Assembly (NCBI GenBank): GCA_963815655.1
Contig: CAWFHK010000001.1
Coordinates: 3,286,001-3,350,000, forward strand
Reading direction: 5' to 3'
DNA length: 64,000 nucleotides
Source of the DNA: JAWOLE01 sp963815655
GTDB taxonomy: Bacteria > Acidobacteriota > Thermoanaerobaculia > UBA5066 > Gp7-AA6
Positions 43,251 to 51,061 of the stretch are shown piece by piece (positions within the stretch are counted from its first letter, which is position 1; every line of letters starts with the position of its first letter). Below the pieces are notes generated by a model. The model saw nothing but the letters and a program-made list of their open reading frames with translations. It ran no database searches and was not told the DNA's origin. The translations under genes and the position numbers were made by a program.

Positions 43251-43351
43251 CCCTGCCGATTCTGGCCGAGTTGCAGCCCCGGCGGCCCGACGACGGGGCG
43301 GATTCTCAGCGCTGGAAACCTGAACCGGGGGCTTCCGCGAGCGCCCATAGA

Positions 43352-44134
43352 ATGTGCGCGGCCATGAATGCCGGTCAGATCGCGCTGCTCGTCGCCTCTT
43401 CCGCCGGGGCCGGGGTCATGAACGCGATGGCGGGAGGGGGCACGATCCTGACGTATCCGGCGCTCCTCTTTGTCGGAGAGTCGGCCATCACGGCCAACGC
43501 GACCTCGACGGTCGCCCTGTGGCCGGGGGCGGCGGCGAGCCTCTTCGGCTACCGGCGCGAGGTCTCGGAGCACCGCGACTGGCTGAAGACGCTCTTCCTG
43601 CCGAGCCTTCTCGGCGGATCGCTCGGCGCTGTGCTCCTCCTCCGCACGCCGGTCAAGGTCTTCGCCGGGCTCGCGCCGTACCTCATCCTCTTCGCGACGG
43701 TGCTCTTCATGGTGCAAGGGGCCGTCGCGCGCTGGATGCAGAAGTCCGGCCGCGAGCAGGGGGGGCGCACCTCCGGACGCCTGACCGCGGCGCTCGTCTA
43801 TCAGTTCGGCGTCGGCGTCTACGGCGGCTACTTCGGGGCGGGCATCGGCATCCTGATGCTCGCCGTCCTCGGGTTCCTCGGCCTCTCCGACATCCACGCC
43901 GCCAACGGCGTGAAGAACTTCTTCGGCATGTGCATCAACGGCCTCGCCGCCGGCTACTTCATCTACCGCGGCGCCGTGGACTGGCCGGCCGCCCTGATCA
44001 TGGTCGCCGGCGCGATCGCCGGCGGCTACGCCGGCGCCGGCTTCGCCCGCAGGATCGGCAAGGAGAAAGCGCGCGCCGCCGTCGTCGTCATCGGCTTCCT
44101 CGTCGCCGCCCTTCTCCTCTTCCAGAAGCGATAG
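43352..44134 (+). CDS. TSUP (TauE/SafE)-family membrane transporter
   Basis: About 260 residues, eight helices, arranged as two related halves: GAGVMNAMAGGGTILTYPAL in the first and GVYGGYFGAGIGILMLAVLG in the second carry the glycine-rich NAxAGGGT / GxYGGYxGAG motifs of the sulfite-exporter TauE/SafE family. Members export sulfur-containing organic or inorganic anions; the substrate is not predictable. ATG 43352 or 43364 may be the start; neither has a clear ribosome site. It stops 4 nt before the convergent nucleotidyltransferase stop. Confidence 0.9.
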   Translation: MCAAMNAGQIALLVASSAGAGVMNAMAGGGTILTYPALLFVGESAITANATSTVALWPGAAASLFGYRREVSEHRDWLKTLFLPSLLGGSLGAVLLLRTPVKVFAGLAPYLILFATVLFMVQGAVARWMQKSGREQGGRTSGRLTAALVYQFGVGVYGGYFGAGIGILMLAVLGFLGLSDIHAANGVKNFFGMCINGLAAGYFIYRGAVDWPAALIMVAGAIAGGYAGAGFARRIGKEKARAAVVVIGFLVAALLLFQKR

Positions 44135-44138
44135 AAAA

Positions 44139-44708
44139 TCACCTTCGTTTGGACTTGCGGCGGGATCGCCGGCGAAAACGTTCCAGCTCCGCCAGGAAGG
44201 CTTCGAACCGCGGCATGGCGCGTTCCTGCTCGCTCCAGGCTCTGATCTTTTCCATGTCCACCTCCTGCCGGGCCGCGATCCGGACGGCGACGTCCAGGCC
44301 CTGCCGGTCGTTCCAGTGATAGAAGCCGGTGAGGCGGTCGCGGCAGGAATCCGTTGCGGAGAGCATCCACAGCCGCCGGCCCCGGGCGCTCAGTTCAACG
44401 GGCTCGATTCGGTAGTCTGCGCCGATGCCGAGAGGGCCCGGGGGAAACTCCACGTAGTAGCGGGAATGAGGATGAAGAAATTGATCCGCCCGCCGTGTGA
44501 ATCCGGCTGAGGCCATCGCGTCTTCAAGCTGTCGCTGTGTCCCGGGCCCTTCGATGATGAAGTCAAGATCCACCGACTGGTACATCCCCGCGGTATAGAT
44601 CGAGGCGCATCCGCCTCCGGAGAGAACGGCGCGCAGGCCGTTTTCTTCGAGGGCCGCCGCGACAGCGACGGCCACGTCGCGGGCGCTCGAGCGCTTCGTG
44701 ATCTTCAC
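44139..44708 (-). CDS. Nucleotidyltransferase-fold protein (AbiEii/DUF6036-like)
   Basis: 189-residue protein. The strand-turn LRAVLSGGGCASIYTAG followed by VDLDFIIEGP gives the GG...DxD pattern of nucleotidyltransferase-fold proteins such as AbiEii-type toxins and DUF6036; here the acidic pair is within SVDLDF. The second half (GADYRIEPVELSARGRRLWML, CRDRLTGFYHWNDRQGLDVA) matches this group too. GTG 44708 overlaps the HTH gene's stop (GTGA). With that gene it looks like a toxin-antitoxin-type pair, though no activity is proven. GC content looks lower than the neighbouring genes. Confidence 0.7.
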   Translation of the reverse strand: MKITKRSSARDVAVAVAAALEENGLRAVLSGGGCASIYTAGMYQSVDLDFIIEGPGTQRQLEDAMASAGFTRRADQFLHPHSRYYVEFPPGPLGIGADYRIEPVELSARGRRLWMLSATDSCRDRLTGFYHWNDRQGLDVAVRIAARQEVDMEKIRAWSEQERAMPRFEAFLAELERFRRRSRRKSKRR

Positions 44709-45040
44709 AGCGCCTTGCCGGTCCGCCTCGGCCGCCTTCGCAGACCTGCCACTCGCTCTCTGAGATCGTCGTCCGGCTCCGTCAGGCGCCAGAGATACTT
44801 GTTGAGGTCGTCGTAGGCGAAGTAACGAGGGTTTATCTGAAAAAGGCGAGTTCGCCCGACATTTCGGCCCGCGACGAGCCCGTCGAGCTCGAGGCTACGG
44901 AGCGCTTTGAGCACTCCGGAGGGGGGTGCTTCCAGGAGTCTGGCGAGTTCTCTCGGGAAGCTCGCTTCCAGGAGCCGAAGAGCCAGGAGGACGCGAGTCC
45001 GAGTCCAACCGCCGAAGGGCGACGAGCGGCCAATTCTCAT
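44705..45040 (-). CDS. Winged-helix regulator coupled to the nucleotidyltransferase
   Basis: 111-residue DNA-binding protein. The RVLLALRLLEASFPRELARLLEA stretch followed by SGVLKALRSLELDGLVAGR and RTRLFQINPRYFAYDDL gives a winged helix-turn-helix of the ArsR/MarR-like type. The frame is open to GTG 45058, but that codon overlaps the putative -10, so ATG 45040, immediately at the predicted transcription start, is preferred. It would act as antitoxin or autoregulator for the downstream nucleotidyltransferase, as in AbiE-type modules. Confidence 0.7.
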   Translation of the reverse strand: MRIGRSSPFGGWTRTRVLLALRLLEASFPRELARLLEAPPSGVLKALRSLELDGLVAGRNVGRTRLFQINPRYFAYDDLNKYLWRLTEPDDDLRERVAGLRRRPRRTGKAL

Positions 45041-45077
45041 AGGTGAACATATAGACACTAAAAGTGAACAATGTCAA
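45040..45077 (-). promoter_or_regulatory. Consensus sigma-70-type promoter and TGTTCAC operator repeats
   Basis: Minus strand: perfect -35 TTGACA (45077-45072), 18-nt spacer, -10 TATATG (45053-45048), and 7 nt later ATG 45040, so the message would be leaderless. Two direct repeats TGTTCAC (45070-45064 and 45050-45044), 20 nt apart (two helical turns), overlap spacer and -10 and are likely sites for the winged-helix protein. It is the most AT-rich patch in the area. Confidence 0.7.
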
Positions 45078-45111
45078 CCCGCCTTGCCGAGGTCATGCCC
45101 TCCTCGGAGGA

Positions 45112-45299
45112 TCACTCCCGGTAGAGCCAGGCGCCGGCGACGGTCGCCGCGAGGGTCACCGGGAGGGACCAGGCGGCGCTCACCAGCATGAGCATCGCGG
45201 GGAGGAGATCCATCGCGCCCGCGGCGAGCGAGAAGGTCGCGTGCACGAAGAGCCACACGGCGAAGCCGGCCCGCAGGGCGGTCGTTGATCCTCCCCATG
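45112..45299 (-). pseudogene. Small two-helix membrane protein with a 1-nt frameshift
   Basis: ATG 45299 follows a perfect ribosome site (AAGGAG, 6 nt away), gives MGRIND, then runs out of frame. Deleting one base in the GACCGCC stretch (about 45283-45277) joins it to a frame coding for LRAGFAVWLFVHATFSLAAG and then LLPAMLMLVSAAW plus a C-terminal helix ending AWLYRE, stop at 45112, a 61-residue protein with two membrane helices. It lies 10 nt after dinB on the same strand. Either it is a recent pseudogene, an assembly indel, or an unusual start within the second frame. Confidence 0.5.
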
Positions 45300-45309
45300 A
45301 ACGCTCCTT

Positions 45310-46485
45310 TCACTCTCCGGCCGGTCGAGCCGGGAGGGACTCCGAAAACGGGAGATCGTCGCCGGGCCCCGGATCGGCCGGGGCATCCTCGGTGTCGGTC
45401 TCCGAGAGATTGTGCGCGGTGACGCCGAGCAGCCGGACGGGCCGGCTCCCGGCGGCCGTCTTCTCCAGGAGCGCGGCCGCCCGCGAAGCGATCCCGTCGG
45501 CCGAGCACGTCGGGGGGTCCTCGGTGTGGCTGCGGGTGATCGTCTCGAAGTTGGAGTAGCGAAGCTTCAGCGTGACGGTCCGGGCGAAGATCTTCCTTTT
45601 CGCGAGCGCGCGCGCCGTCTGCAGCGCGAGCCCGTGGACTTCCCGCCGGATCTCCTCGATGTCCTTCAGGTCCTCGGCGAACGTGTTCTCGCAGCCGATG
45701 GATTTCCGCTCGGAGTTGGGGTTGACCTGGCGGGGGTCGTCTCCGAAGGACATCCGGCGCAGGGCGTCCGCGTAGCTTCCGACCGCGCCCTTCAGTGTCT
45801 CCGGGTCTGCCGTCCGGACGTCCACGAGCCTCTCGAGGCCGGCGGCGCACAGCCGCGCGGCGGTCTTCGGCCCGACTCCCCAGAGCGCGTCCACCGGCAG
45901 CTTCTGGAGGAAGCGCTCGACCCGCTCCGGGGCGATCACGGTCAGGCCGTCCGGCTTCTTCCACCCCGAGGCGATCTTGGCGAGGAACTTGTTGGGAGCC
46001 ACGCCGGCGGAGGCCGTGAGGCTCGTCTCCTCGCGGATCCGCTCCTTCAACTTCCGCGCGACCTCCATGCCGAGGGAGAGCCCCCAGGAGTTCTCCGTGA
46101 CGTCGAGGTACGCTTCGTCGAGCGAGAGCGGCTCGACGAGCGGGGTCACGCCGCGGAAGATCGCGAAGACCTGGCGGGACACGGCGCCATATTTCGCGAA
46201 GTCCGGCGGAACGATCACCAGCTGCGGGCAGAGGCTCACCGCCCGCGCCATCGGCAGCGCGGAGCGCACGCCAAACTTTCGCGCCTCGTAGCTCGCCGCG
46301 CAGACGACGCCGCGCCTCTTCGGATCACCGCCGACGGCGACGGGCCTGCCGCGCAGCGACGGGTCGTCGCGCTGCTCGACCGACGCGTAGAACGCGTCCA
46401 TGTCCACGTGGAGGATCCGGCGCAGCGGCGCGTCCGGCGTCAGGCCCCCGGAGGGGTCGCGGCGGGGTCCGTGGTCAGATGGCAT
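45310..46485 (-). CDS. dinB: DNA polymerase IV (Y-family)
   Basis: 391-residue translesion polymerase. The catalytic acids are D28/D30 in HVDMDAFYASVEQ and D123-E124 in SLDEAYLDV; YEARKFGVRSAL and KPDGLTVI are also canonical. The little-finger domain follows, and the C-terminus carries DDLPF, close to the clamp-binding QLxLF consensus. It makes error-prone synthesis past damaged bases when loaded by the beta clamp. ATG 46485 is 6 nt after the RHH protein's stop, so both may be on one transcript; no LexA-type box is evident. Confidence 0.95.
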   Translation of the reverse strand: MPSDHGPRRDPSGGLTPDAPLRRILHVDMDAFYASVEQRDDPSLRGRPVAVGGDPKRRGVVCAASYEARKFGVRSALPMARAVSLCPQLVIVPPDFAKYGAVSRQVFAIFRGVTPLVEPLSLDEAYLDVTENSWGLSLGMEVARKLKERIREETSLTASAGVAPNKFLAKIASGWKKPDGLTVIAPERVERFLQKLPVDALWGVGPKTAARLCAAGLERLVDVRTADPETLKGAVGSYADALRRMSFGDDPRQVNPNSERKSIGCENTFAEDLKDIEEIRREVHGLALQTARALAKRKIFARTVTLKLRYSNFETITRSHTEDPPTCSADGIASRAAALLEKTAAGSRPVRLLGVTAHNLSETDTEDAPADPGPGDDLPFSESLPARPAGE

Positions 46486-46491
46486 ACGAGC

Positions 46492-46746
46492 TCAGCGGCC
46501 ACGCCGGAGCGACTCGTAAACGTATTCGCTGTGTTTCTCCGCGAGATCGGAAAGGCCGCTATCGAAGGCGCCGAGCAGATACTGAATATGGTCATAGGCC
46601 CTGGCCCGCTTTCCCCGCTGAGGTTCGAGATAGATGCGGAGCGCGGCTCGGATGATGTCCGACCGTTTGCGATGGGTCCTTTTCGTGGCGGCTTTCAGGG
46701 CGCGACCGAGGTCCGGCGGAAGGCGAACGGTGAGCCGATCAGACAT
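46492..46746 (-). CDS. Ribbon-helix-helix DNA-binding protein
   Basis: 84-residue CopG/MetJ-type repressor: SDRLTVRLPPDLGRALKAATKR supplies the ribbon, KRSDIIRAALRIYL the helix. The acidic C-terminal half (LLGAFDSGLSDLAEKHSEYVYESLRRGR) is the type that binds a toxin in RHH antitoxins, but no toxin gene follows; the next gene is dinB. ATG 46746 is chosen; ATG 46755 is 3 codons upstream. A palindrome over the start (46749-46766) may be its own operator. Confidence 0.8.
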   Translation of the reverse strand: MSDRLTVRLPPDLGRALKAATKRTHRKRSDIIRAALRIYLEPQRGKRARAYDHIQYLLGAFDSGLSDLAEKHSEYVYESLRRGR

Positions 46747-46748
46747 GC

Positions 46749-46766
46749 AATGCAATGTAACGCATT
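46749..46766. promoter_or_regulatory. Palindrome over the RHH gene start (possible operator)
   Basis: AATGC (46749-46753) and GCATT (46762-46766) flank 8 nt. It overlaps the start codons of the RHH gene, the position expected for autorepression by a ribbon-helix-helix dimer. Confidence 0.3.
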
Positions 46767-46781
46767 GAGGTCACAGCCGGG

Positions 46782-49277
46782 CTAGTAAGCCGCGAGGAGC
46801 CGCGCGGCTCTCTCCACGTTCTCTTCGGAGGGGAGGAAGAACTCCTCCAGAGGAGGGGAGTAGGGGACGGGGGTGTCGAGAGCGCCCACGACGCGCACGG
46901 GAGCGTCGAGGTATTCGAACGCCTCCTCCTGGATGATCGCGGCGAGGCTCTCTCCGATCGAGCCTGTGCGGGTGTCTTCGTGGACGATCAGGACTCGCCC
47001 ACAGCGGCGCGCGAGCGCGAGGAGGGCGCCGCGGTCGAGCGGCGCGAGGCTTCTCAAGTCGAGGACGGCCGCCTCGATCCCGTCCTTCGCGAGTTTCTCC
47101 GCGACGCGCATCGCGACGTGGACATACGCTCCGTAGGAGACGATCGCCAGATCCTTCCCCTCCCGCCGCAGCGCGGCCTTTCCGATCGGGATGAGCGCGG
47201 GAGGCTCGTTGGAGAGCGCCTGGCGGATCCGCGGGTCGCGGTAGAGCGCGATGTGCTCGTAGTAGAGGACGGGGTCCGGGTCGGCGACGGCGGAGGCGAG
47301 GAGAGCGCGCGCGTCGTGCGGGGTCGAGGGGACGACGATCTTCAGGCCCGGCGTCCGGTAGAACCAGGCCTCCGTGTTCTGGCTGTGGTACGGCCCCGCG
47401 TGGCGCAGGCCGCCCCACGGCATGCGCACGACCATCGGCACCGAGGCGCCCCAGCGGTACCGGATCTTCGCGGCGTTGTTGACGAGCTGGTTGAAACCGG
47501 TCGCGACGAAGTCGTTGAACTGCATCTCGCCGATCGGCCGCTGCCCCGCGAGCGCCGCGCCCACGCAGACGCCGAGCACCGCCCCCTCGGAGAGGGGCGA
47601 GTTCAGGATCCGGCCGCCGAATTCCGCGAGCAGCGGCTTTAAGAGCAGGAACGCGTTGCCGTACCTGCCGCCGACGTCCTCCCCGTAGAGGAAGACGCGC
47701 GGGTCCGAGCGCAGGGCGTCGCCGACGCCCAGCATGACCGCTTCGAGGAAGGTCTTCCCCTTCGGATCGAAGGGAGGGCCCGTCTCGAGCTCCGGAGGAG
47801 CGGCGGATTGCCGGCCCCGGACCGAGGGATCGAGCGCTTCGACGCGCGCGCGCGGCGGCTCTCCCGCGAGGACGTTCTCTCCGGAGAGATGAGGCTCCGG
47901 CCACGGGGCCTCGATGACCCGGCGCGCCTCCGACTCGACGAGCGTTTCGGCCTCCTTCTGCAAGCGCTCGAGGTCGCCTTCCGCGAGGACGCCCTCCGCC
48001 GTGAGACGTTCGGCGTAGCGCTGGATCGGATCGCGGCGGGACCAGAACGCGTAGAGCGCCGGGTCCGCGTAGCCCGACTCGGAGAGCGGCGGATACTCCC
48101 AGCCGGCCGCCGGCTCCTTGCCGAGGTAGAGCATGTCGTCGTGGTGCGCGTGGCCGCACACGCGCAGGCACGCGAGCTCGATCAGGGCCGGCCCGAGGCC
48201 CGCGCGCGCCCGGTCGGCGGCCCACGCGAACGCCGCGGCGATCCCTTCCGGCTCCGTGCCGTCGAGCGTGACGCCGGGGACGCCGTAGCCCGCGGCCTTC
48301 TCGGCGAAGACCCGCGCGGCCGACTGCTCGGAGACGGGCGTCGAGAGAGCGGTCTGGTTGTTCTCGACGCAGAAGACCGCCGGGAGCCGCCGCGCGGCGC
48401 AGAGGTTGATGGCCTCGTGCCACTCGCCGAGCGACGTCCCTCCCTCTCCGATGAAGCAGACCGCCACGCGGCCGGAGCCCTCGCGCGCGAAGGCCATCGC
48501 CATGCCGGCCGCCGTCAGCGACGAGATCGCGAGCGGCGCCGCCGGCGGGAGGATCCCGCGGGAGAGATCGCCGACGTGCAGATCCTTGCCGTCCATCGGC
48601 GGCCCGGCCTTGCCCATCTGGGCGTTCAGGACCATGCGCACGGTCTCGCCGTCCGGCTGCATCGCGAGCGCCGCGCCGAGGTCCCGGATCACCGGCGCGA
48701 CGACGTCGCCGCGCCAGGAGCCGTTCGCGCTTCGGTACCGGTCGCCGCGGCGCAGGCGGATCGCCGCCGCGTAGATCGCCTCCTGGCCGAGCGAACGGAA
48801 TCCCTTCCCCTGGAACGGCGTGCCGCGGTAGCGGACCTCGCTCCCCGAGAAGAACGCCTTCAGCCGGTTGTCGGTGGCGCGCGTCAGGACCATGCCGCGC
48901 AGGATCTCGATCCGCTCCTCGCGGGTCAGGTCCGCGGCGATCGCCTCGCGCGCGAGAAAGCCGTCGCAGTCCTCGAGGAGCGCCGCGAGCGCCTGCCCGA
49001 GCCGCTTCGCGACGCCGACGCCCGGCGTCGCCTCGGGAAGCCCTTCCGGAGCCGCCGCCGCCGCCCGCCGGCGCAGCGCCTCGGCCAGCGGGGACCGCAG
49101 CGCGTCGATGGCCGCCCGGCCGCGCCCGGGCCCTCCCGGGCACGCCGTCTCGAACGCCGCGACCGCGGGAGCCAGCGCGAAGGGATGCCGTTCTGCGACG
49201 AACGCCGCGAAGCGCGCCGCGAGGCCCGCCGGCTTGCGCACCGCGGAGGAGTGATCGGATTGAATCGAGCGCGCCAT
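46782..49277 (-). CDS. Fused alpha-beta E1 component of 2-oxoacid dehydrogenase
   Basis: 831-residue thiamine-diphosphate enzyme in which the alpha and beta subunits of a branched-chain/pyruvate-type E1 are joined. Alpha half: LTRATDNRLKAFFSG, GQEAIYAAAI, CFIGEGGTSLGEWHEAINL (the ThDP-binding region, GEGG in place of GDGA) and VFCVENNQTALSTP. Beta half from about residue 510: FLEAVMLGVGDALRSDPRVF, YGEDVGGRYGNAF, GFNQLVNNAAKIRYR, and EDTRTGSIGESLAA. ATG 49277 is chosen by family length. E2 and E3 genes are not adjacent, so they must lie elsewhere. Acts on 2-oxoisovalerate or a similar acid. Confidence 0.9.
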   Translation of the reverse strand: MARSIQSDHSSAVRKPAGLAARFAAFVAERHPFALAPAVAAFETACPGGPGRGRAAIDALRSPLAEALRRRAAAAAPEGLPEATPGVGVAKRLGQALAALLEDCDGFLAREAIAADLTREERIEILRGMVLTRATDNRLKAFFSGSEVRYRGTPFQGKGFRSLGQEAIYAAAIRLRRGDRYRSANGSWRGDVVAPVIRDLGAALAMQPDGETVRMVLNAQMGKAGPPMDGKDLHVGDLSRGILPPAAPLAISSLTAAGMAMAFAREGSGRVAVCFIGEGGTSLGEWHEAINLCAARRLPAVFCVENNQTALSTPVSEQSAARVFAEKAAGYGVPGVTLDGTEPEGIAAAFAWAADRARAGLGPALIELACLRVCGHAHHDDMLYLGKEPAAGWEYPPLSESGYADPALYAFWSRRDPIQRYAERLTAEGVLAEGDLERLQKEAETLVESEARRVIEAPWPEPHLSGENVLAGEPPRARVEALDPSVRGRQSAAPPELETGPPFDPKGKTFLEAVMLGVGDALRSDPRVFLYGEDVGGRYGNAFLLLKPLLAEFGGRILNSPLSEGAVLGVCVGAALAGQRPIGEMQFNDFVATGFNQLVNNAAKIRYRWGASVPMVVRMPWGGLRHAGPYHSQNTEAWFYRTPGLKIVVPSTPHDARALLASAVADPDPVLYYEHIALYRDPRIRQALSNEPPALIPIGKAALRREGKDLAIVSYGAYVHVAMRVAEKLAKDGIEAAVLDLRSLAPLDRGALLALARRCGRVLIVHEDTRTGSIGESLAAIIQEEAFEYLDAPVRVVGALDTPVPYSPPLEEFFLPSEENVERAARLLAAY

Positions 49278-49335
49278 CGGACGGATGCTAGCCCAACCGT
49301 GGAGAGAGCACCTGACGCGGCCCTGATCGCGCGCC

Positions 49336-49368
49336 AAAAACCGAAGCGCCGGGGTTTCCCCCGGCGCT
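49336..49368 (-). terminator. Intrinsic terminator downstream of the secreted 484-aa gene
   Basis: On the minus strand AGCGCCGGGG-GAA-ACCCCGGCGCT is a near-perfect stem followed by TCGGTTTTTGG. It lies 26 nt after the stop of the gene at 49394 and 60 nt before the E1 start, so it separates two minus-strand units. Confidence 0.85.
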
Positions 49369-49393
49369 CTTGAGCCTGGTCGTGAGAGCCGCC

Positions 49394-50848
49394 CTACGGC
49401 AGAGCAGCCAGGCTCCATGTGCCTATAAGGGAGAAGGGATTTGAGCCGGGTGCGCCTGGTGGGTCGAAGTTGACCCCGCCCGAAACTCCGCACTTCGGGG
49501 TGGAGCCGGCGGGGACGGTGTTGTCCAGGAACTGCGTGGTGACCCCCGCACTGCCGGCGCTGCTGCCCCCGGGGCAAGGGCCGCCGTCGGAATGCATATA
49601 GAACGACTGTTCGGGGTTGGGCGCGATCGTCACCGGAATATAGGAAGCTCTGTTTGCGGAGTCGTAGTAGAGCTTGATGCCGACGGCGTTATTGTGGCTT
49701 CCTCCCGGGCCGGAGCACTTGGTGTCGTCCGGGTTGGTGCCGATTCGGGTCGAGAACCGGAAGGACACGACATCCCTGGAAACCAGGACTTCGTCGGGGA
49801 AAGCGGGAAACGATGCGATGACGTCCTGGGCTAAGGACGGGTTTCGCGTCAGGTCGATGATGCAACGCGTCAACGCCACGGCCCCGGCCACCGGACTGCC
49901 GTTCACAAGCAACTCCGTCTTGAGGTCAAACTGCGTGCCCTGGTCGTCGCTGTTGCTCAACCCGAGCCACACATGGCCGTCGGCCACGTCCGTGATGGTC
50001 GTGACCGGGTGAACGAGCGAGATGTCTTCGACGAAGTTCTCCCCGCCGGGGCCATCGAAGAAATTGAAGCCGGTCATGTTCCCCGCGAAGTCCGTTCTCG
50101 TGATGGCGGTGAAATCCGTCAAGAAGTACAGGTACGTCCCGTCGGTGTCCACTCCCGTGCAGCGAGCGGGGCCGCCGGGGACGTTGATGATGTTCCCGAT
50201 GAAGTGCCCGTCGGTCTTGTCGTATTCGGCGTAGATGCAGGAGGTGCCCATGTTGTTGATGAGGAAGTTGCCGTTGGGAAGGACGGCGAACCCGTCCACG
50301 CTGTCGTCCACGAACCCGACCCGCTCAATGGGGACCGGGTCCCCTAACTGGGACCCCGAAAAGTAATTGAGCCTGTAGACGATCGGATCCTGGTAGTCGT
50401 ATCCGGTCAGCGCGTACAGGATGGCGTTCGAGAAGGTCAGGTTCTGAATTCCGCTGCCCGGCCGGGGATTGACGAGGAGCCGCGTATCCGTCGTCGAGCC
50501 GTCGCCGGCATTGTAGGGGGCGACGTGGATGAATTCGCTCCCTCCGAACCCCGGGAACGGATCCCCCGGGTGCGTCTCGTCGAGCTCGGTGTAGAACACC
50601 TCCAGGCCGCCGATCGTGAGACCGCGGCCGTTGTGGTGGTTGATCGGGCCGGTCGAGCAGTCGGCTCCGCCCGCTCCCTCGGGATAAAAGCTGTGCTCCA
50701 CCAGTCCCGTCGTGAAGTTGGTCGTGAGAATCGGCCCGCAGCCGAATGCGGCCACGTTTCCGGTGATCAGGGGCTGGGCCTGCGCGACCGCGCCGCCGAG
50801 TCCCAGGGCGAGCGTAAAGGCCAACGCGACCTTCCATGTCTTCCGCAT
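49394..50848 (-). CDS. Exported beta-propeller-like protein, unknown function
   Basis: 484-residue protein with a signal peptide (MRKTWKVALAFTLALGLGG...AQAQP). The mature part has repeating blades of the type FVDDSVDGFAVLPNGNFLIN, ARCTGVDTDGTYLYFLTDF and TDVADGHVWLGLSN, typical of beta-propeller proteins. Many cysteines (GCGPILTT, DCSTGPINHH, SDGGPCPGG) suggest disulfides and an extracytoplasmic location. No lipobox or anchor is seen. It is less GC-rich than its neighbours to the eye. It has a putative operator palindrome upstream and its own terminator, so it is probably a stand-alone unit. Confidence 0.65.
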   Translation of the reverse strand: MRKTWKVALAFTLALGLGGAVAQAQPLITGNVAAFGCGPILTTNFTTGLVEHSFYPEGAGGADCSTGPINHHNGRGLTIGGLEVFYTELDETHPGDPFPGFGGSEFIHVAPYNAGDGSTTDTRLLVNPRPGSGIQNLTFSNAILYALTGYDYQDPIVYRLNYFSGSQLGDPVPIERVGFVDDSVDGFAVLPNGNFLINNMGTSCIYAEYDKTDGHFIGNIINVPGGPARCTGVDTDGTYLYFLTDFTAITRTDFAGNMTGFNFFDGPGGENFVEDISLVHPVTTITDVADGHVWLGLSNSDDQGTQFDLKTELLVNGSPVAGAVALTRCIIDLTRNPSLAQDVIASFPAFPDEVLVSRDVVSFRFSTRIGTNPDDTKCSGPGGSHNNAVGIKLYYDSANRASYIPVTIAPNPEQSFYMHSDGGPCPGGSSAGSAGVTTQFLDNTVPAGSTPKCGVSGGVNFDPPGAPGSNPFSLIGTWSLAALP

Positions 50849-50893
50849 ACTGGTCTCCTGTCCTGTGTCGGTTAGGCGGATGTGTCGAATCTG

Positions 50894-50910
50894 GACAACC
50901 TTAGGTTGTC
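50894..50910. promoter_or_regulatory. 17-bp perfect palindrome in a divergent promoter gap
   Basis: GACAACCT-T-AGGTTGTC, 8-bp arms with one central base, lies 46 nt upstream of the 484-aa gene start (minus) and 150 nt before the DUF72 gene (plus). A second palindrome, GGACC-TT-GGTCC, is at 50930-50941. The arrangement fits a dimeric repressor site. Confidence 0.5.
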
Positions 50911-51061
50911 GATGGGCAGAATGTCAATTGGACCTTGGTCCACGGGAGAACCCAAGTTCCTGGCCGATAACGACTTGGGACAATGCGTGGGGTCGTCCCA
51001 CATCCTGTTTCTTCGTCTGTTCCGAGGGGCGCGTCCTCCGAGAGTCTAGGATCTGGCGCGC

